Shown here piece after piece: positions 1 through 10,907 of a stretch of 39,629 bases of DNA. Made by a program: the position numbers and the translations under genes. Source of the stretch: Reyranella sp. (GTDB lineage Bacteria; Pseudomonadota; Alphaproteobacteria; Reyranellales; Reyranellaceae); NCBI GenBank assembly GCA_021732285.1, contig JAKFVH010000241.1, forward strand, positions 1 through 39,629. The letters are read 5' to 3'. The notes under the pieces are model-generated. The model was not told the DNA's origin, made no database searches, and was given only the letters and a program-made list of their open reading frames with translations. Every line of letters begins with the position of its first letter. Within the stretch, counting starts at the first letter, position 1.

Positions 1-88
1 CAAAGTGCCCGACATAGACTCACAACTCCAGGCCACGGTGGAAGTCCAAAGCGGCCGCCGAGTCAATTTGACGCGCGAAGATGTGTAG
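1..88 (+). CDS. possible 3' end of an unidentified gene
   Basis: An open frame enters from the left edge (first full codon at base 2) and ends at TAG 86-88, giving about 28 residues that finish in RVNLTREDV. The codons are plausible, but the piece is too short to assign to a family. It would face mdh tail to tail. It could be a chance open frame. Confidence 0.3.
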   Translation, partial: KVPDIDSQLQATVEVQSGRRVNLTREDV

Positions 89-140
89 ATACCCTAGCAT
101 CAGATGGGGGAGGGTGCCCGAAGGGCGAGTGGGGGTGGGG

Positions 141-1175
<1,035 letters not shown>

Positions 1176-2039
1176 TCATCGAGGCGGCGGCGGCCGGCGG
1201 CCTCCCGGCAGCGGGCCGCCCTGCTTCACGAAACTGGCGTCGGCTACACCCATGAAACACCGCGGCACATATGGAAATTTCGCAGTCACCACGTAGTAGT
1301 AAGTGCCCTGGCCTTCACGGCCATTGCATTCGTCAAGATCGCCGAGGCCGCGGACGTACTCGTAGTCCAGTGAATAGGTGCCGTCGGGTCGCCCGCCGGG
1401 ACCGCCAGGATCTCGCTCAGCCTTGAGCCGCCAGCTCGATCGTGCCGTCTCGTCGACGTAGATCGCAAAGCCGTCGGCCGCCCAGCCGACCAGCAAGCGG
1501 CCGTTCCCGCCGAGCTTGTCGACCAGGCCGGTCGGTACGCCGTGATAGTGATACGAGCCGTCGGGCTGAACGTGCGCATTGTTCTGGTCGATGCCCAGCG
1601 GCTGCGAGCCAAACAGCGCCTCGATCATCCAGCCCGAGCGGCGGTCGTCGTTCCAGAACTCGGCGGTGTTGGGATCGAACACGACGCCGTTCACCGCGAG
1701 ACCGAACAGATGATTGGGCCGATAGTAGGTCGCGCGGCCGGTCTTTGTTGGCTTGAGCGGCATGCGAAAGTAGTAGCTCTGCGCGGCGATACGGTTGGGA
1801 TTGGACCGGTTGGGAAATGCGCCCGTGGCGTGGTTCGGCAGACCGTCGGCACGCACGAAGCGCACGCCTTGCCGTTCGTCGATTTCCATCTGCTGAGCGG
1901 CGGCCACGCGCGGCACGAGGTCGAGCCACCACGACTGTTTCTCCTCGGCGCCTTGCGGCTTGCCGGTGTCGTGATTGCCATGCGCCCACGCGGTGCCGGC
2001 CAGCAGCACCGCGAGCGCGCCCATCCAGGAGCATCGCAT
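1176..2039 (-). CDS. secreted YHYH-domain protein
   Basis: A 287-aa protein with a clear signal peptide (MRCSWMGALAVLLAGTAWAHG), so probably periplasmic or exported. The body carries the YHYH signature (GSYHYHG, about residues 162-168) after NNAHVQPD, plus many aromatic and Asn/Asp residues typical of the YHYH family. That family is found in secreted proteins of unknown activity, some of them metal-binding. The C-terminus is proline/arginine-rich (PGGRRPPPPR). It lies 72 nt downstream of mdh on the same strand and may be separately transcribed. The biochemical role is not known. Confidence 0.85.
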   Translation of the reverse strand: MRCSWMGALAVLLAGTAWAHGNHDTGKPQGAEEKQSWWLDLVPRVAAAQQMEIDERQGVRFVRADGLPNHATGAFPNRSNPNRIAAQSYYFRMPLKPTKTGRATYYRPNHLFGLAVNGVVFDPNTAEFWNDDRRSGWMIEALFGSQPLGIDQNNAHVQPDGSYHYHGVPTGLVDKLGGNGRLLVGWAADGFAIYVDETARSSWRLKAERDPGGPGGRPDGTYSLDYEYVRGLGDLDECNGREGQGTYYYVVTAKFPYVPRCFMGVADASFVKQGGPLPGGRRPPPPR

Positions 2040-2076
2040 CGTTGGTGTTACGCGCGATGCGTGCGCGCCATCCCCG

Positions 2077-2937
<861 letters not shown>

Positions 2938-2944
2938 CTGGCGG

Positions 2945-3841
2945 TCAGCTTACGCCGTTCGCCTTGAACCAGGCCAACGCCTTCTTCCACGCATCCTCCG
3001 CCTGGTCCTTGCGGAAGCTCGGGCGGTAGTCGGCGTTGAAGCCGTGCGGCGTGTCGGGATAGGTATCGATGCGCGACTTCTGCGCCGCCGGGCTGCCAGC
3101 CTTGAGCGCCTCGCGCATCTTGTCGACCGTGTCGTTGGGGATGCCGGTGTCGGCGCCGCCATAGAGGCCGAGCACCGGCGCCTTCAGATCCTTGGCGATG
3201 TCGACCGGATGCTTGGGCGTGAGCGGCGTCGCCTCGCCGACGACGCGGCCGTACCAGGCCACGCCCGCCTTGAGGCCGGGATTGGTCGCGGCGTAGAGCC
3301 ACACGATGCGGCCGCCCCAGCAGAAGCCGGTGACGCCGAGCTTGGCCGTGTCGGCCTTGCCCTCGCCCTTGGCGAAGGCGACGGCGGCGTCGAGATCGCC
3401 CATGACCTGCTCGTCCGGCACCTTGGCCACGATCTCCGAGATCAGCTTGGGGATCTCGGTGTAGCCCTTGGGATCACCTTGCCGGAAATAGAGTTCCGGA
3501 GCGATGGCGTAGTAGCCCGCCTTGGCGAAGCGGCGGCAGAGATCGGCGATGTGGGCGTGCACGCCGAAGATCTCCTGCGCGACGAGGATGGTGCCGAAGC
3601 CCTGGCCGGTCGCGGGCATTGCGCGATAGGCCGCCATCTCCTTGCCGTCCTTGGTCTTGACCTTGACCTCGCCCGCGGTGAGGCCGTCGGCCGGCGTGGT
3701 GATCATGGTCTGGGCGCACACCGGCTGGACCGATAGCGCGAAGCTGCTGCCGAGCGCGGTGCCCACCATGGCGGTGCGCCGTGAAAGTCCCAACTCCTTC
3801 GGGCCGTGCTCAGTGAAAGAAATCATGCGATCGCCATCCAT
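2945..3841 (-). CDS. exported dienelactone hydrolase family protein
   Basis: A dienelactone-hydrolase-type alpha/beta hydrolase of 298 aa. The nucleophile motif is GFCWGG (Cys nucleophile). The acid lies in YGGADTGIP and the histidine in [10 protein letters not shown], the classic Cys-Asp-His triad of the family. The N-terminus has [15 protein letters not shown], a twin-arginine-like export signal, ending near VCAQ. I chose ATG 3841 because GGAGGAGG lies about 7 nt upstream. An ATG at 3826 and a longer start at 3904 are also open. It may be cotranscribed with the epoxide-hydrolase-like gene. The natural substrate is unknown. Confidence 0.9.
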   Translation of the reverse strand: MDGDRMISFTEHGPKELGLSRRTAMVGTALGSSFALSVQPVCAQTMITTPADGLTAGEVKVKTKDGKEMAAYRAMPATGQGFGTILVAQEIFGVHAHIADLCRRFAKAGYYAIAPELYFRQGDPKGYTEIPKLISEIVAKVPDEQVMGDLDAAVAFAKGEGKADTAKLGVTGFCWGGRIVWLYAATNPGLKAGVAWYGRVVGEATPLTPKHPVDIAKDLKAPVLGLYGGADTGIPNDTVDKMREALKAGSPAAQKSRIDTYPDTPHGFNADYRPSFRKDQAEDAWKKALAWFKANGVS

Positions 3842-3906
3842 ACCCTGCCTCCTCCAGTTGAAGTCGGCGGAGCCTAGGATGCGCGCGGGTTGGCCCACAA
3901 TCACAA

Positions 3907-5085
3907 TTAGGCGATATGCTCCAGGGCCAGGTACTCGGGGCTCTGCATCTCCATCAGGCGCGAGACGGTGCGCTGGAACTCGAAGGCGCCGTCACCTTCG
4001 AGGTAGAGGCCGGTCGGCGCCGTTGCAGCAGAGCAGATGAACTTCACTTTCTTCTCGTAGAATTCGTCGATCATGGTGACGAAGCGCACCGCCTTGTCCT
4101 GGCTGTCCGGTCCCATCTTGGGGATGTCGGCCACGATCACGGTATGGAAGTTGGCGGCGATGCAGATGAAGTCGGCGGCACCCATGGGCTTGGCGCACCA
4201 GTCCAGAAAATGCGCCATGGCGACGCCCGGCGCGGTGCGCGGGATTTCGACGTCGCGGCCCTGGGTGCGCAGCACGCGCGGCTCGCCGTCGGCGCCGCCG
4301 CTCAGCGCGCGGAAGGCCTCGTCGAGCTTGGCGTTGGCCCAGGCGCCGGCCGGCGTCAGGTAGACGTCGAAGTTGCGCAGGCGGTCCAGCCGATAGTCGT
4401 GATCGCCGCCCAGCTCCATCACATCCAACCGCTCCTTCACCAGGTCGATGAACGGGAGGAAGCGCTCGCGCTGCAGGCCGTCCTTGTAGAGGTCGTCGGG
4501 CTTGCGGTTGGAGGTGGCGATCACCGTGAGGCCTTCGTCGAACAGAACCTCGAACAGGCGCGCCAGGATCATGGCGTCGGCGATGTTGGTGACCTGGAAC
4601 TCATCGAAGCAGAGCAGCCGCGTTTCGCTGGCAATTTGCTTCGCGATCGGCACGATCGTGTCGGCTTCGGGTGGCGCGCCCTTGGCCGCCAGCTCCTCGC
4701 GCCGGCGGTGCAGGCGGTCCTGCACTTCCAGCATGAACTCGTGGAAATGTACGCGCCGCTTCCTGGCCATGGGCACGTCGGCAAAGAAGAGGTCCATCAG
4801 CATCGACTTGCCGCGGCCGACCGGCCCCCAGATGTAAAGGCCACGCGGTCCGGCCGGCGGCTTGGCGGCGTGCCCGAGGCCCAGCCGCGCGAAAAAACCG
4901 GGCCTGGGCACGGGATGATCGGCCATCGCCACGAGCTGCTCGTAGATCGCCTGCAGCTTCTGGACGACCTTTTCCTGCACGGGATCGGCGTGGACCTCGC
5001 CGGCGGCGCGGCGGGCGGCGAGGTTGGCTGCCGGGCCCTTGTTGTGGGTCGTAGGGCCGGCGGTCGGGGGTAGCTGTGATTCCAT
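3907..5085 (-). CDS. zapE: cell division protein ZapE / AFG1-like ATPase
   Basis: A P-loop ATPase of the AFG1/LACE1 family, 392 aa. Walker A is GPVGRGKS (residues 87-94). Walker B with the family extension is [13 protein letters not shown] sensor-like ATSNR and the C-terminal [15 protein letters not shown] region are also present. In Gammaproteobacteria ZapE binds FtsZ at the septum, and mitochondrial AFG1 is linked to respiratory complex turnover. Alphaproteobacterial members often sit near mdh and succinate genes, as here. The start at 5085 is 52 nt from the divergent fmt start, so that gap should hold both promoters. Confidence 0.93.
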   Translation of the reverse strand: MESQLPPTAGPTTHNKGPAANLAARRAAGEVHADPVQEKVVQKLQAIYEQLVAMADHPVPRPGFFARLGLGHAAKPPAGPRGLYIWGPVGRGKSMLMDLFFADVPMARKRRVHFHEFMLEVQDRLHRRREELAAKGAPPEADTIVPIAKQIASETRLLCFDEFQVTNIADAMILARLFEVLFDEGLTVIATSNRKPDDLYKDGLQRERFLPFIDLVKERLDVMELGGDHDYRLDRLRNFDVYLTPAGAWANAKLDEAFRALSGGADGEPRVLRTQGRDVEIPRTAPGVAMAHFLDWCAKPMGAADFICIAANFHTVIVADIPKMGPDSQDKAVRFVTMIDEFYEKKVKFICSAATAPTGLYLEGDGAFEFQRTVSRLMEMQSPEYLALEHIA

Positions 5086-5137
5086 TTACCGCCGCATACC
5101 TAGCTCACGAGCGCGCGGCTGCCTATAAGGTCCGGCG

Positions 5138-6088
5138 ATGAAGCTTGCGTTTCTCGGCACATCGGAATTCGCAGTACCGGCGCTCAAGGCGCTGGTCGAG
5201 GCCGGCCACGACGTGGTCGCCGTCTACACCCGCGCGCCCAAGCCCGCCGGCCGCGGCCAGCAGGAGCGGCGCACGCCGGTGCATGAGCTCGCGCTGTCGC
5301 TGGACCTTGCGGTGCGCACGCCGAAGGGCCTGCGCAGCGAGGAGGAAGCGGCGGCCTTCAAGGCGCTCGATCTCGACGCCGCGGTGGTCGTGTCGTACGG
5401 CCACATCCTGCCCAGGGCGTTCCTCGAGGCGCCGGTGCTGGGCTGCATCAACATCCACGGCTCGCTGCTGCCGCGCTGGCGCGGCGCGGCGCCCATCCAT
5501 CGCGCCATCCTGGCAGGCGATGCCGAGACCGGCGTCACCATCATGCGCATGGACGAAGGCCTCGACACTGGTCCCATGCTTCTAGCCGAGCGGACGCCGA
5601 TCTCGGCCGCCGATACGGCGGAGACAGTGCACGACCGGTTGGCGGAACTGGGCGGCCGGCTGATCGTGTCAACGCTCGATGCGCTGGTCGCCAAGACCAT
5701 CGAGCCGGTGCCGCAGCCCAATGACGGCGTGACCTACGCCCACAAGCTCGGCAAGGAAGAAGGCGCGCTCGACTGGCGACGCCCCGCGGCCGAGCTCGAG
5801 CGCAAGGTGCGCGCCTTCCATCCCTGGCCGGGCACCTGGTTCGACGTCGAGGCCGAGCGCATCAAGGTGCTGAGCGCTGCCCTCGCACTCGCCGGCGGTG
5901 CGCCGGGCACGGTGAGCATCGGCCGCGACGGCTTCCCCATCGTGGCCTGTGGTGTGGGCGGACTAAAACTCCTGAAGCTGCAGCGCGCCGGCAAGTCGGC
6001 GCAGGCGGCCGACGCCTTTTTGCGCGGCTTTGCGCTGGCTGCGGGTACGGTGCTGGCGCCGCCCGCCGTCGTGCCCTTGCCGACCTGA
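5138..6088 (+). CDS. fmt: methionyl-tRNA formyltransferase
   Basis: Transfers a formyl group from 10-formyl-tetrahydrofolate to initiator Met-tRNA in the cytoplasm (316 aa, usual length). The catalytic set is visible: [17 protein letters not shown] (Asn105, His107) and [11 protein letters not shown] (Asp143). The C-terminal tRNA-binding domain starts around residue 205 ([14 protein letters not shown]). The ATG at 5138 gives the standard [16 protein letters not shown] start. truA follows after 4 nt, forming the common fmt-truA pair. A def gene usually lies next to fmt but is not visible here. Confidence 0.97.
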   Translation: MKLAFLGTSEFAVPALKALVEAGHDVVAVYTRAPKPAGRGQQERRTPVHELALSLDLAVRTPKGLRSEEEAAAFKALDLDAAVVVSYGHILPRAFLEAPVLGCINIHGSLLPRWRGAAPIHRAILAGDAETGVTIMRMDEGLDTGPMLLAERTPISAADTAETVHDRLAELGGRLIVSTLDALVAKTIEPVPQPNDGVTYAHKLGKEEGALDWRRPAAELERKVRAFHPWPGTWFDVEAERIKVLSAALALAGGAPGTVSIGRDGFPIVACGVGGLKLLKLQRAGKSAQAADAFLRGFALAAGTVLAPPAVVPLPT

Positions 6089-6092
6089 CGTC

Positions 6093-6887
6093 GTGCCGCG
6101 CTACAAGCTCACCATCGAATATGACGGCGCGCCGTTCGTCGGCTGGCAGCGCCAGGACAACGGTCCGTCGATCCAGGGTGCGCTCGAGGACGCGGTGTTC
6201 GCCTTCTGCGGCGAGCGCGTGGCCGTGCATGGCGCGGGCCGCACCGACACCGGGGTGCACGCGCTGGGCCAGGTGGCGCACCTCGATCTTGTCGGCGAAA
6301 AGCCCGTCGACACCGTACAGGCCGCGGTGAACTTCCATCTGAAACCCAACCCGATCGTCGTCACCGAGGCGGAGATCGTGCCGGGCGACTTCCATGCCCG
6401 CTTCTCGGCGACGGCGCGGCGCTATCGCTACCTGATCCTGAACCGCCGCGCGCCGCCCGCGCTCGATCGCGGCCGAGTCTGGCATGTGCCGGTGGCGCTC
6501 GATGCCGCGGCCATGGCCGACGCCGCCCAGCTGCTGACCGGCCGCCACGACTTCAACAGCTTCCGCTCGGCCGCCTGCCAGGCCGCCTCGCCCGTGAAGA
6601 CGCTCGACCAGCTCGACGTGACGCGCGAGGGCAAGCTGATCCGAATCGACGTCGGCGCGCGCTCGTTCCTGCATAACCAGGTGCGCATTCTGGTCGGCAC
6701 TTTGCAGCTCGTCGGTCGCGGGCAGTGGAGTAAGAGCGACGTCGCCGACGCGCTCGCCGCCTGCGACCGCGCGCGCGCCGGGCCGACGGCGCCACCGCAG
6801 GGGCTTTGCCTGATGGCGGTGCGCTACGACCTAGGTGCCGGCCAGCACGCCGATGTAGCGGTCGACGATGATCAGCAGGAAGAATGA
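6093..6887 (+). CDS. truA: tRNA pseudouridine(38-40) synthase
   Basis: Isomerises uridines 38-40 in the anticodon stem-loop (264 aa). The catalytic aspartate is in [12 protein letters not shown] (Asp52). The start [21 protein letters not shown] and the HDFNSFRSA and RSFLHNQVR segments are family hallmarks. I use GTG 6093, 4 nt after the fmt stop, because the family begins with exactly this strand. An upstream ATG in the same frame would add 21 unrelated residues inside fmt. The 3' end overlaps the convergent membrane-protein gene by 57 nt, and the last residues ([12 protein letters not shown]) are outside the conserved fold. Confidence 0.96.
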   Translation: MPRYKLTIEYDGAPFVGWQRQDNGPSIQGALEDAVFAFCGERVAVHGAGRTDTGVHALGQVAHLDLVGEKPVDTVQAAVNFHLKPNPIVVTEAEIVPGDFHARFSATARRYRYLILNRRAPPALDRGRVWHVPVALDAAAMADAAQLLTGRHDFNSFRSAACQAASPVKTLDQLDVTREGKLIRIDVGARSFLHNQVRILVGTLQLVGRGQWSKSDVADALAACDRARAGPTAPPQGLCLMAVRYDLGAGQHADVAVDDDQQEE

Positions 6888-7409
6888 CGGGATCCAGTTC
6901 ACTGCCAGCAGCACCACCGAGATCGCCCAGTCGGTGCCGAGCGCCAGCCGGGTGATCACCAGGAACCAGTAGAAGAACAGAGCCTGCAGCGCGATCTCGA
7001 TGATGCCATCGACGGCGGCCGGCACGACCATCTTGATGACGATGGCCACGATCGCGATGACGATGCCCGGCAGGTTGGTCCAGTTGAGGGCGGCGATGTA
7101 ACGGGGATAGCGGTCGAGCCAGCCGCGGCGGCGCGCGACCTCATAGAAAATCACCGGAAAGAGCAGCCAGTTGATGACGTAGCTCATCGCCTCGATGGCT
7201 ATGAGTTCGCCGGTGTCGACGGCGACCGTGAGGTTGGCGTAGCGGATCAGCGAATAGACGACGTAGAGCGGCGCGGTCACCGCCATCAGGCGGAACGAGC
7301 GCAGGCAGGCTTCCATCGTGTTGTCGAAGCAAAGCAGGGCCGCGGGATCGCGCCGCAGCAGGCCAAGCGCACCTGTCGCGCCGCGCGTGATCTCGGCGGC
7401 GCTCAGCAC
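6831..7409 (-). CDS. multi-pass inner-membrane protein, unknown function
   Basis: A 192-aa hydrophobic protein with about four or five membrane segments (around residues 42-57, 75-93, 112-130, 140-155 and 165-185). A soluble start, [21 protein letters not shown], precedes them and resembles an amphipathic anchor. I recognise no catalytic motif. It lies 9 nt downstream of dapE on the same strand, so the two are probably cotranscribed. Its stop is TAG and lies inside the 3' end of truA on the other strand. Members like this appear beside dapE and truA in related genomes, but their job is not known. Confidence 0.85.
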   Translation of the reverse strand: MLSAAEITRGATGALGLLRRDPAALLCFDNTMEACLRSFRLMAVTAPLYVVYSLIRYANLTVAVDTGELIAIEAMSYVINWLLFPVIFYEVARRRGWLDRYPRYIAALNWTNLPGIVIAIVAIVIKMVVPAAVDGIIEIALQALFFYWFLVITRLALGTDWAISVVLLAVNWIPSFFLLIIVDRYIGVLAGT

Positions 7410-7418
7410 GATCTGATC

Positions 7419-8609
7419 CTAGGCCGCGAAATAGCGGTCGAGCACGGTCTCGTAGACGCGGCTCAGCGTCTTGAGATCCTCGATGGCGCTCTTCTCGTCG
7501 ACCTTGTGCATGGTCTCGCCGACCAGCCCGAACTCGAGCACCGGGCAGTAGCGGCTGATGAAGCGCGCGTCCGACGTGCCGCCGGTGGTCGAGAGCTCGC
7601 ACTCGACGCCGGCGACGTCGCGGATCGCGCCGGCCACCAGCTCGACCAGCGGTCCGGGCGCCGTATAGAAGGACTCGCCCGACACCTCGACCTTGGCGAA
7701 CTCGATCGTGCCGTTGCCGCCAAGTGCTGCACTGGCGCGCTCCATGCGCTCCTTGAGGTGCGCCAAAAGCGTCTTGGCGGTCCACAGATCGTTGAAGCGC
7801 GTGTTGAAGCGCGCCGTCACCGTGCCGGGCGCGATGTTGGTCGCCTTGTTGCCGACATCGACGGTGGTGAACTGCAGCGAGGTCGGCTGGAAGTGCGTGC
7901 TGCCCTGGTCGATCGGCTCGCGCACCAGCGCCTCGATCAGCGCCGACAGGCGATGGATGGGATTGTCGAGCCGCTCGGGATAGCCGACATGGCCCTGGAT
8001 GCCGCGCGCCACCAGGTCGACCGTCATGCTGCCGCGCCGGCCGATCTTCATCATGTCGCCGAAGCGCTTGGAACTGGTCGGCTCGCCGACGACGCAGGCA
8101 TCGATCGTCTCGCCGCGCTCGGCGAGCTTTTTCAGCATCTTGACCGTGCCGTTGACCGCCGGCCCCTCCTCGTCGCCGGTGATCAGAAGGCTGATCGAGC
8201 CGCCGAAATCGCGGCCGCGCTTCGCGAGAAAGCGCGCGCAGGCCTCGGTGAAGGCCGCGATCGCGCCCTTCATGTCGGCCGCACCACGACCAAACAGATA
8301 GCCGCCCGAAAGCTCGGCCGAGAACGGGCCGATGGTCCATGACGACAGATCGCCCACCGGCACGACGTCGGAGTGGCCGGCGAAGCAGAAGTGTCGGCCT
8401 GAGGTGCCGATGCGCGCGTAGAGATTGGCGACGTCGTCGGTGCCGGCCTGGGCGAAGTCCATGCGCTCGCACGAAAAGCCGAGCGGCTTCAGCGTGCGTT
8501 CGAGATGCTGCAACGCGCCCGCTTCCTTGGGCGTCACGCTCTCGCAACGCACGAGCGTGCGCGTCAGTTCGACGACATCGGTGACGGCGGTGCTGAGCGT
8601 GTCGGGCAT
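7419..8609 (-). CDS. dapE: succinyl-diaminopimelate desuccinylase
   Basis: Zinc-dependent M20-family amidohydrolase (396 aa) that removes succinate from N-succinyl-LL-diaminopimelate in lysine and peptidoglycan precursor synthesis. Metal and catalytic residues are visible: FAGHSDVVP (His79, Asp81), LLITGDEEGPAVNGT (the catalytic Glu pair) and a late histidine in GETMHKVDE. The dimerisation lid follows VDLVARGIQGHVGYPERLDNP, in line with DapE rather than other M20 peptidases. The stop is TAG, which shows TAG is an ordinary stop codon in this genome. The membrane protein follows 9 nt later. Confidence 0.96.
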   Translation of the reverse strand: MPDTLSTAVTDVVELTRTLVRCESVTPKEAGALQHLERTLKPLGFSCERMDFAQAGTDDVANLYARIGTSGRHFCFAGHSDVVPVGDLSSWTIGPFSAELSGGYLFGRGAADMKGAIAAFTEACARFLAKRGRDFGGSISLLITGDEEGPAVNGTVKMLKKLAERGETIDACVVGEPTSSKRFGDMMKIGRRGSMTVDLVARGIQGHVGYPERLDNPIHRLSALIEALVREPIDQGSTHFQPTSLQFTTVDVGNKATNIAPGTVTARFNTRFNDLWTAKTLLAHLKERMERASAALGGNGTIEFAKVEVSGESFYTAPGPLVELVAGAIRDVAGVECELSTTGGTSDARFISRYCPVLEFGLVGETMHKVDEKSAIEDLKTLSRVYETVLDRYFAA

Positions 8610-8634
8610 CGACGGACAGTACAGGCAGGCCTTG

Positions 8635-8682
8635 CCAAAGAAAAGAGAAGGGCGCCGACAGGCCTTAGCCGGCGCCCAGTTG
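8635..8682 (-). terminator. Rho-independent terminator after smc
   Basis: An 8-bp perfect GC stem (GGGCGCCG 650-657 paired with CGGCGCCC 670-677, offset 8000) with a 12-nt loop. On the minus strand a pyrimidine-rich tract, TTCTCTTTTCTTT, follows it. It lies just past the smc stop and before the dapE start, so it should end smc transcription. On the plus strand only a short TTGTTTT follows. Confidence 0.7.
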
Positions 8683-8717
8683 TTTTGAGAGGAAGATTGT
8701 CTTGTTGCTTCTATTAC

Positions 8718-10898
8718 TTAGGCCACCAAACGGTCGGCCTCCTGCAGGTTGACGGAGACGAGCTGGGACACACCCTGCTCGGCCATGGTGACGCCGTAGA
8801 GGCGGTCCATGCGCGCCATGGTGACGCGATGGTGGGTGATCACCATGAAGCGCGTGTCGGTGCGGCCGGCGATCTCCTTAACGAGACCGCAGAAGCGCTC
8901 CACGTTCAGGTCGTCGAGCGGCGCGTCCACCTCGTCCAGCACGCAGATCGGCGCGGGGTTGGTCATGAACACCGCGAAGAGCAAGGAGATCGCCGTCAGC
9001 GCCTGCTCGCCGCCCGAGAGCAGCGACATGACCTGCAGCTTCTTGCCCGGCGGGCTGGCATGGATTTCCAGGCCTGCCTCCAGCGGATCCTCCGACTCGG
9101 TGAGACGAAGCTCGGCCTTGCCGCCGCCGAACAGCTTGGTGAAGAGCTGCTGGAAGTGGCCGGAGACCTGCTCGAAGGCGACGAGGAAGCGTTCGCGACC
9201 CTCGCGGTTCAGGCTCTGGATGCCCTGGCGCAGGCGGCCGATGGCGGCGACCAGGTCGTCGCGCTCGGCCGTCATGCCGGTGATCTGCTGCTCCAGCTCG
9301 CCCGCTTCTTCCTCCGCGCGCAGGTTCACCGCGCCCATGGTCTCGCGCTCGTGCACCAAGCGCTCCAGGCGATGCTCGGCCTTGTCGAGCTCGGGCAGCT
9401 CTTCCAGCGACTGCACCTCGGCCAGCGCCAAGACGCCGTCGGGCTCGCAGCGCAGCCGCTCGACGATGCGCTCGACCACGGCCTCGCGGTCCTTGGTCGC
9501 CTGCTCGACCAGGCCTTCGCGGCGCACGCGGCTCTCGCGTGCCGTTGCGAGCTCACCCTCGGCCTGGCGCATTGCCTTGTCGGCCTCGCCGAGACGCGTC
9601 TCGCCGATGGCCAGCCGGTCGGCCGCCTCCTGGCGATTGTGCTCAGCCTTGGCGATCTCATCGCCGAGCGCCATGCGCTTGGCCTCGATCTCGGCCGGCT
9701 TGGCGGCCAGTTCCTCGATAGATTGGGCGATCTGGTCCCGACGCTGGTCGAGCTCGACGATCTGGCCCTCGGCCTCGGCCAGCCGCTTGCTCCAGCCGCC
9801 ATGGTCCTGGGCGATCTGGCTGAGACGCTCCAGCCGCATCGCCGCCTCGCGCGCCAGGCGATCGCAGTTGCCCTCGGCCTCGACGAGAGCCGCGCGCAGC
9901 TCGGCGATGCGCCCACGCAGCACACCGGCGGCCACGCGGTCGGCCTGGGAATCGGAGATCGACGACAGCCGCGCCTCGCGGAACGTGCGGCGCATCTCGT
10001 CCTCGGCGATGTCGCCTAAAATCTCGGCGACCGACTGCTCGATGCCGGCAAGCCGCGTGCGCAGCTGGTCGGTGCGCCGCGCGATCTCGACATGGCGGTC
10101 GCGCGCCTCGGTGGCGGCGCGCTCGGCGATGGCGATGCTCTGCTGCGCGGCACGCTCGGCCGCACGCGTGGCCTCGCCCGCGCCCTCGGTCTTGCGCCGC
10201 GCCGCTTCGGCCACGCTGCGCTCGTGCGCGCGGGCCTGTTCGACGCAGGTCTTCTCGGCGTCGCGGGCGGCAGCGAGCCAGCCCGTCTCGGCCTCGACAC
10301 GCGTCTCGGCTTCGGCCTGCTCGGCCGCGACGCCGTCGATCTGCTGGCGGATCTCGGCCAGCCGGTTGCGCTGGCTGAGCCGCACTGCCGCCGTCGACGG
10401 TGCGCCGGCGCGCATGGTGTAGCCGTCCCAGCGCCACACTGCGCCCTCGGCGGTCACGAGCTGCTGGCCGGGCTTGAGGCCTGCCTGCAACGCCGCCCCC
10501 GTGGCGTCGTCGGCCACGATGCCGATGAAGGCGAGGCGACGCTCCAGCTCGGGCATCGTCTTCACATGCGCGCCAAGCGGGGTGGCGCCTTCCGGCAGTG
10601 CCGGCGCGTCGGCCATCGGGCCGAGCGGCAGCCAGTGGATCGGCGCCCCGCGATCGGACGAGGCTTCCAGTTCATCGCCGAACGCCGCACCCAGGGCCTT
10701 CTCGAAGCCGGGATCGACGGTCAGAGCATCGAGCAGCGGCGGCCACAGCGAATCGGCGGCCGACTTCAGCGCGGCGGCGACACCCGATTCCTCGGCGCGC
10801 AGCTTGGTCAGCCGCGCGTTGATCTTCTGCAGCGTCTCGTTGGCCGCGGCATGGCTCGCCTCGGCGGCCTGCCGCTCGGCGGCGCGGGCGCGCTCCAT
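8718..10898 (-). CDS. smc: chromosome segregation protein SMC, C-terminal part (hinge, coiled coil, ATPase head)
   Basis: The second piece of SMC, 726 aa from ATG 10898. It begins in coiled coil and then has the hinge region (about residues 48-175, from LWPPLLDALTVDPGFEKALG to GYTMRAGAPSTAAVRLS). A long return coiled coil rich in Glu, Ala and Arg follows. The C-terminal head has the ABC signature LLSGGEQALTAISLL and Walker B CVLDEVDAPLDD. It is in the same frame as the upstream piece, separated only by TAG and three codons (Arg-Leu-Glu). It is therefore one ancestral gene of 1218 codons. Whether this half can be made separately is unknown; there is no convincing ribosome site before ATG 10898. 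Confidence 0.93.
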   Translation of the reverse strand: MERARAAERQAAEASHAAANETLQKINARLTKLRAEESGVAAALKSAADSLWPPLLDALTVDPGFEKALGAAFGDELEASSDRGAPIHWLPLGPMADAPALPEGATPLGAHVKTMPELERRLAFIGIVADDATGAALQAGLKPGQQLVTAEGAVWRWDGYTMRAGAPSTAAVRLSQRNRLAEIRQQIDGVAAEQAEAETRVEAETGWLAAARDAEKTCVEQARAHERSVAEAARRKTEGAGEATRAAERAAQQSIAIAERAATEARDRHVEIARRTDQLRTRLAGIEQSVAEILGDIAEDEMRRTFREARLSSISDSQADRVAAGVLRGRIAELRAALVEAEGNCDRLAREAAMRLERLSQIAQDHGGWSKRLAEAEGQIVELDQRRDQIAQSIEELAAKPAEIEAKRMALGDEIAKAEHNRQEAADRLAIGETRLGEADKAMRQAEGELATARESRVRREGLVEQATKDREAVVERIVERLRCEPDGVLALAEVQSLEELPELDKAEHRLERLVHERETMGAVNLRAEEEAGELEQQITGMTAERDDLVAAIGRLRQGIQSLNREGRERFLVAFEQVSGHFQQLFTKLFGGGKAELRLTESEDPLEAGLEIHASPPGKKLQVMSLLSGGEQALTAISLLFAVFMTNPAPICVLDEVDAPLDDLNVERFCGLVKEIAGRTDTRFMVITHHRVTMARMDRLYGVTMAEQGVSQLVSVNLQEADRLVA

Positions 10899-10907
10899 CT
10901 CGAGGCG